Shown here: piece after piece, positions 1-9,711 of the stretch | How positions within the stretch are numbered: position 1 is the first letter of the stretch | How the letters are laid out: each line of letters opens with the position of its first letter | NCBI GenBank assembly: GCA_001313065.1 | Contig: BBFD01000018.1 | Span: forward strand, 1-25,860 | Reading direction: 5' to 3' | Length of the DNA stretch: 25,860 bases | Source of the DNA: Silvimonas sp. JCM 19000 | Lineage (GTDB): Bacteria > Pseudomonadota > Gammaproteobacteria > Burkholderiales > Chitinibacteraceae | Made by a program: the position numbers and the translations under genes | The notes under the pieces: model-generated | What the model was told of the DNA's origin: nothing | What the model saw: only the letters and a program-made list of their open reading frames with translations | Databases searched by the model: none

Positions 1-1
1 G

Positions 2-883
2 CTAGTGCCGCGGCGCCGGCGCGGGCACGCCGCTGGGTCGCGAAGTGCGTTGCTCATAGGGATAGGTATGAAACGGATCAAGCCAGCGCGAACACCATTT
101 GAATACGCGGCGGTAAGCGTCATCGGTGGCGGACTGATTGAAGCCCACCATCACGCCGCCGCCAGGATGGGCATCGTTGGCGATATCTTTGCGCAAGTGG
201 ACTTCCAGGCCGGCATCATCGAAATCGTGATAGACATCGGGATAACTGACCAGGCGGAAGGTATCCATGCCCGAACGAGTGACCAGCTCATGGCAAGGTT
301 CGACCGGGTCCAGTCATCGGCTTCGCCCATTAACATCAAGGTGGGCGCAGCAGGTTGATACGGTTGGGTGGCACGCAAAAAAAAGAGCCGCAAGCAGGAT
401 AGAACGCAACCGCAGCGCGTACGCCGGGATTATCCCTGTCCATCAGTGCCAGCACGGTGGTGGCGCCCTGCGACCAGCCCAGCACGGCGATGCGGCTACT
501 ATCGATTTCTTTGCGATTTTTAAGCCAGTTGACGGCACGCTGGGCGTCCTCCGCCCGGCGCGTGGAATTGAGCGCACCTTTGCTCGATGCGGTACAGGTC
601 TCGCGCACGCCACGCGGGCCAAAGCTATCGACCAGCAGCACGCCATAACCGAGTTCCTGCAACAGTGCGGCCATATGCGCAGGCCGCGCGCCAGCACACC
701 CGGCTTGGCCCACAGGCCACCGCAACCATGCAGCAACAGCATGCCCGGCGCGTTACCGCTGGCAGAGGGCGGCGCCATCCATTCGGCTGGTAGCGTAATA
801 CCGCCAGGCCCGGCAATTTCGACGCGTGCGGCATCCACCGTACCGGCACACGCCAATAGCACAGCCACCGCAGTCCATAACAT
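2..883 (-). CDS. Secreted dienelactone hydrolase-type alpha/beta hydrolase, frame split by indels
   Basis: Alpha/beta hydrolase of the dienelactone hydrolase family, probably exported. Residues 1-20 form a signal peptide (MLWTAVAVLLACAGTVDA then A-R). HGCGG at about 52-56 is the oxyanion-type motif, GWSQGA carries the nucleophilic Ser, GEADDWT the acid and YPDVYHDFD the His, so the triad is complete. The TAG at 2-4 ends it at about 290 aa, normal for the family. Three indels break the frame: one near 680-690, a T/A run at 375-382 that is 2 bases too long, and a missing C near 305. Sensible sequence resumes in the next frame each time, so I treat it as one gene with assembly errors. The start at 883 was chosen for the signal peptide. 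The substrate cannot be inferred; the family acts on lactones and esters. Confidence 0.75.
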
Positions 884-1194
884 CAGACGTTGCAAAAGAA
901 ACCGGTACAGCGTGGATAACAATAAATAGGGCAACACAATATCCGCATTAATAGGTCTGGCCGCAGCACCTGCGCACCATGCACAAACCGTTACTGCCTG
1001 AAACAGACACAGGATAGCGGCGCACTCTAACACAAATGCGCCTTCCGGGCTGAGCGCGCGTAAGCCCTGCCCGCCTGCCGCGTGCACCAAAAGGATGCCA
1101 GCAGCACACGATTTTATGTGCTAAATCAATGAGGTAGCCGCTCGCAGCGCCGCCGTACGCAGTGCCCGCTCACCCTGCCCAGGAGAAAGGCAAG
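884..1194. other. Intergenic region between divergent genes
   Basis: No gene, RNA or clear repeat is seen. The stretch must hold the promoters of the divergent hydrolase (-) and crotonase (+) genes, but I cannot point to convincing -35/-10 pairs. Open frames here on both strands lack ribosome sites and recognisable protein sequence. Confidence 0.4.
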
Positions 1195-1995
1195 ATGGCC
1201 GATACACTCGAAATCAGTATTGATGCCAATGGCATTGCGCGGGTTGCGCTAGCCCGGCCCGAAGCCGGCAACGCCATCAATGACGTCATGCTGGCCGAAC
1301 TCACCGCGGCGCTGGCAGGTCTGGGGCAGAACGACGGGTTACGCGTGTTGATCCTGAGCGCGCAGGGCGAGCGCTTTTGCAGTGGCATGGATATGACCTG
1401 GCTCAAGCGCGCCGACGTGCTGGATGCACCGGGCAATTTTGACGAAGCGTTGCGCCTGGCGCGGCTGCTGCAACTGCTCGATCGCATACCCGCCCCTACC
1501 ATCGCCTGTGTACATGGCAATGCCGAAGGGGTTGGCGTTGGGCTGGTTGCCTGTTGCGATATGGTGGTGGCGCATGCCGATACGTCGTTCTGCCTGCCAG
1601 AAACCCGCATGGGCGTGGCCCCGGCCATCATCGCGCCGTATGTGGTGTCGCGGCTGGGCGTGGGCATGGCGCGGCGCTATATGCTGACCGGCGAGGCCAT
1701 CAAAGCCGAACGCGCAGCGCAGGCCGGGCTGGTACATGAAGTGGTCGCGACGCCAGAGCAAATGCGGGACTGTGTCACGGAATGGGTGGAAGCCTTGCTG
1801 AAAGCGGCGCCGCATGCGGTTGCGACGGCTAAACGGATGATTACGAATGTGGCTTATCGGCCAGTGGATGACGCGTTGATTTCAGACAGTGCGCACCGGA
1901 TTGCCCATTTGCACGCGCATCCGGAAGCGCGGGAAGGGATGGCGGCCACGCTGGAACAGCGGCCGCCGCACTGGTTTAGATCGAGCGCGTCTTGA
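1195..1995 (+). CDS. Enoyl-CoA hydratase/isomerase family protein (crotonase, LiuC-like)
   Basis: Crotonase-fold enzyme of 266 aa, the usual length. AGGAGA lies just ahead of the ATG at 1195, preferred over the upstream ATG at 1162. The first oxyanion segment is FCSGMDMTWL (about residues 62-71). The second is GNAEGVGVGLVACCD, where most relatives read G-x-A-x-G-G-G, so the middle glycine is Val here. The Glu of rat hydratase in GGGxE is Gly, as in methylglutaconyl-CoA hydratase-type LiuC, while the other Glu is kept in LPETRMGVAPA. That block and the following PYVVSRLGVGMARRYMLT most resemble LiuC-type hydratases of leucine degradation. No other leu/liu genes are nearby, so the substrate remains open. 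Confidence 0.85.
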   Translation: MADTLEISIDANGIARVALARPEAGNAINDVMLAELTAALAGLGQNDGLRVLILSAQGERFCSGMDMTWLKRADVLDAPGNFDEALRLARLLQLLDRIPAPTIACVHGNAEGVGVGLVACCDMVVAHADTSFCLPETRMGVAPAIIAPYVVSRLGVGMARRYMLTGEAIKAERAAQAGLVHEVVATPEQMRDCVTEWVEALLKAAPHAVATAKRMITNVAYRPVDDALISDSAHRIAHLHAHPEAREGMAATLEQRPPHWFRSSAS

Positions 1996-2179
1996 AGCGG
2001 GCGCCTGCCTGTTGTTCCATTGCTACCGCTTCCGCTACCGTCATCAAGCGCAAGGCGGTTTGCGGGCCATACAAAGTGGGCGTGTATGTGCTCTCCACTT
2101 CTACTGGATCACCCATCATCAGCGTGGTCTGTGCATCGGCCAGCGTAGCGCCCGATTCCATTTCAAAATAGTTGACCAT
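1976..2179 (-). CDS. Small hypothetical protein (67 aa)
   Basis: 67-aa protein starting MVNYFEMESGATLADAQ, preceded by GAGGA six bases before the ATG. It converges on the crotonase gene and overlaps its 3' end by 20 bases. It has no membrane segment or motif I recognise. The composition (acidic N-terminal half, TVAEAVAMEQQAGARFK tail) is protein-like and the ribosome site is good, which is why I keep it. Function unknown. Confidence 0.5.
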   Translation of the reverse strand: MVNYFEMESGATLADAQTTLMMGDPVEVESTYTPTLYGPQTALRLMTVAEAVAMEQQAGARFKTRSI

Positions 2180-2342
2180 GATTGTTCCTCGTGAGCGGGT
2201 GTAAGGACTGCCTTACCGCATATATCTGCCTGTTCGATCGAAATTTCAATAGTTTTCTGTGCCAGATCAAACCAGTGTTGTGTTTGAGCGGAACAACGGC
2301 GTTTTTTTTCGGAAATATCGCTTACACACAGCAGAATGCCAT

Positions 2343-2375
2343 AAAAAAAGCGACGCTGTAAAGCGCCGCTTTTTT
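2343..2375 (-). terminator. Rho-independent terminator of ppiD
   Basis: Stem GCGGCGCT / AGCGTCGC (one mismatch) with a 4-base loop lies between an A run and a T run, so it could work in both directions. It sits about 20 bases past the reconstructed ppiD stop codon. Confidence 0.8.
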
Positions 2376-2396
2376 CTTACACCGGAAGCACCATCA

Positions 2397-4220
2397 TCAC
2401 TCGGACTTGGCTGCCTTCACTTCGACCTTCTGCTTTTTTCTGCAGATTAGCCATATAGCTGGCCATTTCAGCACCGGCGTAGGTCTGCTCCATGCTTTGC
2501 GTCAATTGCGCCCGCATTTCCGGCGTCAACGCGGGTGCAGGAATCGCCTTCTCCACCTTGTACAACACAAAGCCTTGCGCAGGATCAGCACCACCCACAA
2601 CGGCAGGCAGCTTCTTCACATCAACATTGAACACAGCCTTGACCTGATCCGCAGGCACGGTCGGATTGCCGAAACGACCCAGTTGCGTCGCTGCTCAGCC
2701 ATTTGACCTCAACCGCCTCGCCCTTCTGCAGCGCGGCCAGTTTTTGCGCGCCATCAGCGGCGGCCAGCTTCACGGCCTTGTCATGCTTCAGCTTGTTTTC
2801 GATATCCGGCGTGGCCGTGGCCAAAGGCGGCACTTGCGCCGCTTTGTAATCGACTACGTGAGCGGAAACCATGGTGCCGGCTGAACTTCAACCGCTTCGG
2901 TATTGTGCTTTTTTCTTCAACACGTCATCGCTGAACAACGCCTCGGTCAGCTTGGCATTGCTCAACATCGGATCTTGCGCACCCTGACGGGTAATCCAGC
3001 CGCTCTGCACCACTTGCAGCTTGAGTGCATCGGCCGCCGGCTTAAGACTATCTGCCTGCTGATAAACCAGCTCGTTGAATTTATCCAGACTGGCTGGTAC
3101 TGCGCCTGCGCTTTCTCTGCCTTCACTTTTTCAGTGACCGCCGGCTTCACATCGGCCAGCGTGGTGGTGCGCGCGTCTTCCAGCATGATGATGTGGTAAC
3201 CAAACTGGCTTTCCACTACATCACTGATCTGGCCCTTGCTGAGCTTGAAGGCCGCATCAGAGAACGGTTTAACCATTGCATCAGCAGCAAACCAGCCGAG
3301 GTCGCCCCCCTGATCCTTAGAGCCCGGATCTTGCGATTCCGCCTTGGCAACCGCGGCAAAGGATGACGGATTGGCTTTGACTTGCTTGGCAATGGCCTCT
3401 GCCTTGGCTTTGGCCGCCTGCTTGTCTGCAGCGCTCGCATTGGCTTGCACCGCAATCAGAATGTGCGCTGCTTTGCGCTCATCCTTGGCCAGCTCGGCTT
3501 TATGCGCGTCGAAATACTTCTGCACCTCGCATCGCTCACCGTTTGCTGCTGTGCCAGTTGCGTCGCGGACAAGGCCAGGTATTCCACCCGGACCATTTCC
3601 GGCGCTTTCAGCTCGACCTGGTGGGCATCGTAATATTGTTTGACTTCCGCCGGCGTCACGCTGGCCTTGCTCAAGTAGTCGTCGGCCTTGAACACTGCGG
3701 TGACGACTTCGCGACGCTCACCCATCAGGCGAGCGGCGTTTTCCACTACCGCATTCGGCACCACCACCGAAGCTTGCCACGGCGCCATCAACTGGCGACC
3801 CGCCAGATCGTCACCGACGTCCTTCTGGAATTGCAGCGGCTGCATGCCGTTGGCCGACAGCACTTGTTCATATTTGGCTTTGCTGAACTGACCGTTATCC
3901 TGGAAAGCCGGGATTGCAGCGATGGCTGCACGCAGCTGTTCGTCGCTGGGGGTCAGGCGCAGATCACGGGCTTCGTTGAGCACCAGTTGACGTTCGATCA
4001 GCGCGTTCAGCACGGTCGGCTTTTGCGCGCCCTGCTGGCGACGCATGGCATCTTCGACTTGCTGTTCGCTGATGGTGGTGTTGCCCACTTTGGCCAACCA
4101 GTCGCCGCCGCCCTGCGTGGCCGCGTAACCGCTCCAGCCGAAGCTTACGATCAAGCCCAGCACCACGGCGCCCAGCAAGACCTCGACCATTCTTCGGTTC
4201 TTTTGCACCAGATCAAACAT
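2397..4220 (-). CDS. ppiD: Peptidyl-prolyl cis-trans isomerase PpiD, frame split by indels
   Basis: Inner-membrane-anchored periplasmic chaperone (SurA/PpiD family) that helps fold exported and outer-membrane proteins. Starts [14 protein letters not shown] with one membrane segment (about 16-34). A SurA-like N-terminal domain follows ([19 protein letters not shown]). One parvulin PPIase domain lies in the middle (KAAHILIAV ... [19 protein letters not shown] ... [12 protein letters not shown]), then a long C-terminal part. About 607 aa, close to the usual 620. Single-base losses near 3530, 3090 and 2690 and a T run at 2434-2439 break the frame. With that run at 5 the protein ends in [10 protein letters not shown] and TGA at 2397-2399. 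Neighbouring tRNA and hupB genes match the usual betaproteobacterial order. Confidence 0.88.
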
Positions 4221-4361
4221 GAACAGATACACCTTCGTAAGTAGACTGGGGCGTTATCATGCCAGAAGCAATGCGCAGCGTCTGCTAGCAAAGCAGCACA
4301 ACAACACCGTTAAGACGGTAATAGACGGTCTTGCGCCAAAACCATCCATTCCTGAACGCAG

Positions 4362-4400
4362 AAAAAAACAAAAAAAGCCAGGCATAAAGCCTGGCTTTTT
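4362..4400 (-). terminator. Rho-independent terminator after tRNA-Asp
   Basis: A perfect 7-bp stem GCCAGGC / GCCTGGC with a 5-base loop, flanked by long A and T runs, lies 10 bases past the tRNA-Asp 3' end. It ends the tRNA transcript and insulates ppiD. Confidence 0.88.
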
Positions 4401-4409
4401 GTTGACATC

Positions 4410-4486
4410 TGGCGGAGCGGACGGGACTCGAACCCGCGACCCCCGGCGTGACAGGCCGGTATTCTAACCAACTGAACTACCGCTCC
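4410..4486 (-). tRNA. tRNA-Asp (GTC)
   Basis: 77-nt cloverleaf read on the minus strand: acceptor GGAGCGG / CCGCTCC, anticodon loop with GTC, T loop GGTTCGAGTCC, and an encoded CCA at 4410-4412. It lies 50 bases downstream of tRNA-Val in the same transcript. Confidence 0.95.
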
Positions 4487-4536
4487 AGAAGAGTCGGCGA
4501 TTGTAACAGGTTTATTGTAAAACTTGCAAATCACCT

Positions 4537-4613
4537 TGGTGGGTAGTAGTGGATTCGAACCACCGACCCCCTGCGTGTGAAGCAGGTGCTCTAACCAACT
4601 GAGCTAACCACCC
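4537..4613 (-). tRNA. tRNA-Val (CAC)
   Basis: 77-nt cloverleaf on the minus strand: acceptor GGGTGGT / ACTACCC (one G-U pair), D arm AGCTCAGTTGG, anticodon stem CCTGC / GCAGG with loop TTCACAC (anticodon CAC, reads GTG), T loop GGTTCGAATCC, encoded CCA at 4537-4539. It starts 41 bases past the hupB stop, so it may be co-transcribed with hupB. Confidence 0.93.
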
Positions 4614-4654
4614 CCGGTCTTACGCTGCAAGGTTTCCCTCAGCAGCAAAGACAA

Positions 4655-4927
4655 TCATTGTACTGCATCTTTCAGCGATTTGCCAGCACGGAATTTCGGT
4701 TGCTTTGCAGCAGCGATTTCGATGGTCTGGCCGGTACGCGGATTGCGGCCGTTGCGTGCTTCACGCTCAGCCACGTAGAAAGTGCCGAAGCCCACGAGGG
4801 TCACTTCGTCGCCACCTTGCAGGGCCTTGGATACAGCTTCGATGGTAGCGTCCAGCGCTTTACCAGCGGAAGCCTTCGACAGGCCTGCGGATTCGGCGAT
4901 TGCGTCGATCAGTTCAGATTTGTTCAC
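4655..4927 (-). CDS. hupB: DNA-binding protein HU-beta
   Basis: 90-aa HU-family nucleoid protein that binds and bends DNA as a dimer. It begins [18 protein letters not shown], has the core [11 protein letters not shown] and the DNA-binding arm with [11 protein letters not shown], and ends GKSLKDAVQ, full length for HU. The start codon is GTG at 4925-4927, preceded by an AAAGGGG ribosome site. It lies between lon and the tRNAs, its normal place in beta- and gammaproteobacteria, with its own promoter just upstream. Confidence 0.97.
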   Translation of the reverse strand: MNKSELIDAIAESAGLSKASAGKALDATIEAVSKALQGGDEVTLVGFGTFYVAEREARNGRNPRTGQTIEIAAAKQPKFRAGKSLKDAVQ

Positions 4928-4980
4928 TTACGTCCCCTTTCATTCTGGTTGGATAGGTCCGGTCAGCCGATTGCCTGAGC

Positions 4981-5011
4981 TTTATAGCAAGCGGCAAAAA
5001 ACGCGTGTCAA
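4981..5011 (-). promoter_or_regulatory. Sigma70-type promoter of hupB
   Basis: Read on the minus strand: TTGACA (5006-5011) and TATAAA (4981-4986), a near-consensus pair, directly after the lon stop codon and about 55 bases before the hupB start. The spacer is 19 bases because of a 6-base T run. If that run is over-called by one or two, as many others here are, the spacer becomes 17-18, the ideal. Confidence 0.75.
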
Positions 5012-7462
5012 CTAGTGCTTGGTAGGCTGTGTGCCAGTTTCCACGCCGGGGCGATCCGCCGCTGGCGTATTGATCGCCTCCGTGCTTGCACCGTTTTCTG
5101 CTTCGGCATGGTCGGGCTGTCGTTCAAGTGCGTGTCCCAGCACCTGATCAAACCATTTTACCGGATGAATGGCCAAACCGCGCTTAACGTTGTCTGGAAT
5201 TTCAGCCAGATCCTTAACATTTCCTTCAGGATCAGCACGTGCTTGATGCCGCCACGGTGGGCCGCCAGCAATTTTTTTTCCTTCAGGCCGCCAATCGGTA
5301 ACACCTCGCCGCGTAAGGTAATTTCGCCAGTCATGGCTACATCGCAACGCACCGAAATCTCTGTAAGGATAGAGGTCATGGCAGTCGCAATCGCGATACC
5401 GGCAGACGGACCATCTTTGGGTGTAGCACCTTCCGGCAAGTGAATATGGATGTCGTGTTTTTTTTGATAAAACTCGGGATCAATACCCAATTGACGCGCG
5501 CGCGAGCGCACCACGGACAGCGCAGCCTGGATCGATTCCTGCATCACATCGCCCAGTTTGCCGGTCTGGATCATCTTGCCCTTACCCGGCAATTTAACGG
5601 CTTCGATGGTCAGCAATTCGCCGCCCACTTCTGTCCATGCCAGACCTGTGACCTGGCCCACCTGGTTTTGCTGTTCAGCCATGCCGTAGTCATAACGACG
5701 CACACCCAGATATTTGTCCAGGTTTTTTGGCAGTGACCACTTGCTTGCGGTCGGTTGGCTTTAACAGCAGGTTTTTTTCACTACTTTGCGGCAGATCTTG
5801 GCGATCTCGCGATCCAGACTGCGCACGCCCGCTTCACGCGTGTAATAACGCACGATGTCCCGAACGGCGCTGTCATTCACTACCAATTCGCCGTCTTTCA
5901 GGCCATTGGCCTTGACTTGCTTCGGCACCAGGTACTTGAGCGCGATATTGACCTTTTCGTCTTCGGTGTAGCCCGACAGACGAATCACTTCCATCCGGTC
6001 CAGCAATGCTGGCGGAATATTCAGCGTGTTGGCGGTGGCGACGAACATCACATCCGACAAATCGTAATCAACTTCCAGATAATGGTCGTTGAACGACGAA
6101 TTCTGTTCAGGATCAAGCACTTCCAGCAACGCAGAAGACGGATCGCCGCGGAAATCCGCGCCCATCTTGTCGACTTCATCCAGCAGGAACAACGGGTTTT
6201 TAACGCCAGCTTTGGTCATCGATTGCAGGATCTTGCCGGGCATCGAGCCAATATAGGTACGACGATGACCGCGGATTTCCGCTTCATCGCGCACACCACC
6301 CAAGGCCATCCGCACAAATTTGCGGTTGGTCGAGCGGGCAATCGACTCACCGAGCGAGGTCTTGCCAACACCGGGAGGGCCAACCAGGCACAGGATCGGG
6401 CCCTTGAGTTTTTTCGACGCGGCTTTGCACGGCGAGGTACTCAAGGATACGTTCTTTGACTTTTTTCCAGACCGTAATGCTCGGCGTCGAGCACCTCATC
6501 AGCAGCAGAAATGTCCTTGCTGATCTTGGTCTTTTTTTCTTCCACGGCAGCGCCAGCATGGTATCGATGTAGTTGCGCACCACGGTCGCTTCGGCCGACA
6601 TCGGCGACATCATGCGCAGCTTTTTTTCAGCTCGGCTTCGGCTTTTTTTCGCGGGCTTCTTTGGTCATGCCTGCGGCTTTGATACGCTTTTCCAGATCGT
6701 CCAGATCGGCGTTCTCGTCCAGCTCACCCAGCTCTTTCTGGATGGCTTTGACTTGCTCGTTCAGGTAGTACTCGCGCTGGCTCTTTTCCATCTGGCGCTT
6801 CACGCGGCCACGGATGCGCTTTTCCACCTGCAGGATGTCGAGCTCGGTTTCGAGCTGCTTCAGCAGGTGTTCCATGCGCTTTTTTGACGTCACCCATCTC
6901 CAGCACAACCTGCTTTTGCTCGAGCTTGAGCGGCAGATGAGCGGCGATGGTATCAGCCAGACGGCCAGCAGCTCAATGCCAGACAGCGAGGTCAGCACTT
7001 CGGGCGGAATCTTTTTTTTGTTCAGTTTTACGTATTGGTCAAACTGCGACAGCAAGGCGCGACGCATGGCTTCGGCCTCATGGCTTCATCATCGGCAGGC
7101 TCATGCGGCAAGGCCTCGGCGCTGAAATAGCCGTCTTCGTCCTTGAGCGACAGCATGTCTGCGCGTTGCAGGCCTTCAACCAGCACTTTAACCGTGCCGT
7201 CAGGCAGCTTCAGCAATTGCAATACGGTGGCGACGGTGCCAACCGGATAAATATCCGCCATGGCCGGTTCGTCTTTCTGGGCATTCTTTTGCGCCACTAA
7301 CAGAATGTGGCGACCGCCTTCCATTGCGGCCTCCAATGCGCGGATCGACTTGGGCCGACCGACGAACAACGGGATAACCATATGCGGGAACACGACCACA
7401 TCCCGCAACGGCAGCATGGGAAAGGACGCGACTTCAGGGGGCAATGCATGATTTTCTGACAT
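5012..7462 (-). CDS. lon: ATP-dependent protease Lon, frame split by many indels
   Basis: Cytoplasmic AAA+ serine protease that degrades misfolded and regulatory proteins as a hexamer. N-terminal substrate domain starts [20 protein letters not shown]. Walker A is GPPGVGKTS and Walker B FLLDEVDK. The catalytic Ser is in [10 protein letters not shown] and the Lys in GGLKEK. The tail after residue ~780 is acidic and ends GTQPTKH, about 810 aa in all. The frame is broken by A/T runs that are 1-3 bases too long (for example 5723-5728, 5772-5778, 6409-6414, 6461-6466, 6532-6538, 6621-6627, 6643-6649, 6880-6885) and by base losses near 7082, 6965 and 5240. Runs at 5272-5279, 5458-5465 and 7012-7019 add exactly one Lys in frame. 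Every conserved block is present, so the gene is very probably intact in the cell. Confidence 0.93.
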
Positions 7463-7496
7463 CTTTGGGGCCCTGAGGTGGTTGGGGAATAAATCA

Positions 7497-7526
7497 ATAA
7501 TGTGGCTTGGAGCCACGAAATTCAAC
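7497..7526 (-). promoter_or_regulatory. Sigma32-like heat-shock promoter of lon
   Basis: Minus strand: GTTGAAT at 7520-7526, 13-14 bases, then CCACATTAT at 7497-7505, compared with the RpoH consensus CTTGAA and CCCCATnT. It ends about 35 bases before the lon ATG. A small GTGGCT / AGCCAC dyad (7502-7516) overlaps it. Lon is heat-shock controlled in many proteobacteria, which supports the call. Confidence 0.55.
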
Positions 7527-7611
7527 GTGCGCAGCCACTTTTGCGTGGCCGGACGCCCAGTGGCGCGCGGCCCAAAATGCATCTGTGATCGCTATGTGGC
7601 TGGCAGCATTG

Positions 7612-7640
7612 AAAAAAACCGGCATTAAGCCGGTTTTTTT
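7612..7640 (-). terminator. Rho-independent terminator of clpX
   Basis: Perfect stem AACCGGC / GCCGGTT with loop of 5, flanked by A7 and T7, six bases past the clpX stop codon at 7646. It separates clpX from lon. Confidence 0.9.
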
Positions 7641-7645
7641 GAAGA

Positions 7646-8933
7646 TTACGCTGCGGCAGGTTCAGCCGGGTCAGACGGTACACGTTGCGGCGCCGCGCCC
7701 TGAGTAATCACGTTCTCGTCCACGATGACTTTCGATACGCCTTCCAGCGCCGGCAGTTCATACATGGTGTCGAGCAACGATGACTCCAGAATCGAGCGTA
7801 GACACGCGCGCCAGTTTTGCGCTCCATCGCCTTGCGGGCAATGGCACTCAGACCGTCCGTAGTCACTTCCAGCGTTACGCCTTCCATGTCGAACAACTTC
7901 TGATATTGCTTCACCAACGCATTACGCGGCTCGGTCAGAATCGAAATCAGTGCGGCTTCGTCCAGCTCTTCCAGCGTTGCCGTAATCGGCACACGACCCA
8001 CAAATTCAGGATCAGACCAAAGCGCACCAGATCGTCAGGCTCGACATCGTGCAACAGCTGGCCAATGCCGGACGTATTGTCCTTGCTGACCACCGTGGCA
8101 CCAAAACCCATGCCGCCCTTCTCTGAGCGATTACGGATGATCTTGTCCAGGCCTTCAAACGCGCCGCCAACAATAAACAGAATGTTGGTGGTGTCGACTT
8201 GTGGCATGTCGTGGTTCGGATGCTTGCGGCCACCGTGCGGCGGTACCGATGCAACCGTGCCTTCGATCAGCTTCAGCAATGCTTGCTGTACGCCTTCGCC
8301 AGATACGTCACGCGTAATCGATGGGTTTTCGCTCTTGCGAGCGATCTTGTCGATTTCATCGATGTAAACGATGCCGCGCTGCGCTTTTTTTCGATGTCGT
8401 AATCGCACTGTTGCAACAGCTTGGCGATGATGTGTTCGACGTCTTCACCCACATAACCGGCTTCGGTCAGCGTGGTGGCATCGGCGATTACAAACGGCAC
8501 GTCCAGCAGCTTGGCCATGGTTTGCGCCAACAAGGTCTTGCCCGAGCCAGTCGGCCCGATCAGCAGGATGTTGGACTTGGACAATTCCACGTCACGATGC
8601 TTGTCGGCTTTGGTCGACAGGCGCTTGTAGTGGTTGTACACCGCCACAGCCAGAATCTTCTTGGCACGCTCCTGACCGATAACATACGAATCCAGCGTTT
8701 CGCGGATTTCGGTCGGCAACGGCAAGCGCTTGCATCCGGCGTCTGTGTTTCTGCAACCGCACCGATTTGCGCATTGCCTTCCTCTTTGAGGATGTCGTTG
8801 CACAGCTCGATACATTCATTGCAGATAAACACTTGCGGACCGGCAATCAGCTTGGTCACTTCATGCTGGCTCTTGCCGCAAAACGAGCAATAGAGCAGCT
8901 TTTCTTTGGATTTGTCTTTGGGTTTGTCAGCAT
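7646..8933 (-). CDS. clpX: ATP-dependent Clp protease ATP-binding subunit ClpX, frame split by indels
   Basis: AAA+ unfoldase that feeds substrates to ClpP. A four-Cys zinc finger ([12 protein letters not shown] ... ICNECIELC) opens the protein. Walker A is [13 protein letters not shown], and GYVGEDVE and the Walker B segment IVYIDEIDK follow. The C-terminal small domain ends [12 protein letters not shown] with TAA at 7646-7648. About 425 aa, normal. Frame breaks: a G lost in the second codon (an SD-like AGGGGG precedes the ATG at 8931-8933), a base lost near 8737, a T run at 8385-8391 two too long, a C lost in LIPEF near 8000 and a G lost near 7808. It follows clpP in the usual order, though a terminator-like hairpin stands between them. 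Confidence 0.94.
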
Positions 8934-8962
8934 ATCCCCCCCTCGCGCCGGAGCGGACCAGG

Positions 8963-8996
8963 AAAAAAAAGAAAACCGCCAGCAGAACACTGGCGG
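8963..8996 (-). terminator. Terminator-like hairpin between clpP and clpX
   Basis: Perfect stem CCGCCAG / CTGGCGG with a 7-base loop, followed on the minus strand by GGTTTTC and a T8 run, 20 bases past the clpP stop. It should reduce read-through from clpP into clpX. Confidence 0.75.
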
Positions 8997-9016
8997 CCAC
9001 TATCTTAACATCAGTG

Positions 9017-9643
9017 TCAGGCCTTGCCTGCGCGTGACACCAGCACTTCGTCAATCAGGCCGTACTTGGCAGATTCTTCCGCGCTCATGAAATTATCGCG
9101 GTCGGTATCGCGCTCGATCGTTTCGATCGGCTGGCCGGTGTGGAAGGCCAGACGCTCATTCAGCGTACGTTTGGTCTTCAGCAATTCACGTGCATGGATT
9201 TCGATATCGGATGCCTGACCCGCCAAGCCGCCAATCAGCGGTTGATGGATCATGACACGCGAATTCGGCAGGGCAAAACGCTTGCCCTTCTCGCCTGCGG
9301 TCAGCAGGAAAGCGCCCATGCTGGCAGCAAGGCCCACGCACAATGTCGAAACATTGGGCTTGATGAATTGCATGGTGTCGTAAATCGCCAGACCGGCCGT
9401 GACCGAACCACCGGGCGAATTGATATACAGCGAGATGTCCTTGTCCGGATTTTCCGATTCAAGGAACAGCAATTGCGCAACGATCAGGTTGGCACTCTGA
9501 TCATTGACCGGGCCGACCAGGAAGACCACCCGCTCTTTGAGCAAGCGCGAATAAATATCGTACGAACGTTCGCCGCGCCCGCTTTGCTCAACCACCATGG
9601 GGATGTAGCCAAGGCCTTGCGGTTCAAAATCTGAGTGTTGCAT
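9017..9643 (-). CDS. clpP: ATP-dependent Clp protease proteolytic subunit ClpP
   Basis: Serine peptidase forming the barrel of ClpXP, 208 aa and intact. Triad visible: Ser in GLAASMGAF, His in [10 protein letters not shown], Asp in ERDTDRDNF. The start at 9643 ([16 protein letters not shown]) has GAGGA six bases upstream, while the ATG at 9715 has none and would lengthen the protein beyond the family norm. It is one of few genes here without an indel. It lies between tig and clpX, as in most proteobacteria. Confidence 0.97.
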   Translation of the reverse strand: MQHSDFEPQGLGYIPMVVEQSGRGERSYDIYSRLLKERVVFLVGPVNDQSANLIVAQLLFLESENPDKDISLYINSPGGSVTAGLAIYDTMQFIKPNVSTLCVGLAASMGAFLLTAGEKGKRFALPNSRVMIHQPLIGGLAGQASDIEIHARELLKTKRTLNERLAFHTGQPIETIERDTDRDNFMSAEESAKYGLIDEVLVSRAGKA

Positions 9644-9665
9644 GGTGTTCCTCACGAGAGTTGGA

Positions 9666-9688
9666 TATCCGGTTACTGCTTCCGGATA
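9666..9688. repeat. Inverted repeat between tig and clpP
   Basis: TATCCGG and CCGGATA (7 bp, perfect) around a 9-base spacer, in the 68-base gap between the tig stop and clpP start. No T run follows, so it is more likely an mRNA stability or processing hairpin in a tig-clpP transcript than a terminator. Confidence 0.45.
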
Positions 9689-9711
9689 CCCAACGACGGC
9701 ATCCGGACCGC

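Noticed and set aside
4219..4467. Plus-strand open frame ending in DGTRTRDPRRDR
   Set aside because: It runs antisense through the terminator and tRNA-Asp. The D-G-T-R-T-R-D peptide is the well-known false translation of a tRNA T arm.
5012..7462. Programmed frameshifting or phase variation in lon, clpX and tig
   Set aside because: Too many breaks in too many housekeeping genes, all at A/T runs or single-base losses. Sequencing/assembly error is far simpler.
9653..9711. Repeats of ATCCGG between tig and clpP as a REP/mobile element
   Set aside because: Only one clear 7-bp dyad and a loose third copy; too short and not repeated elsewhere in the window.
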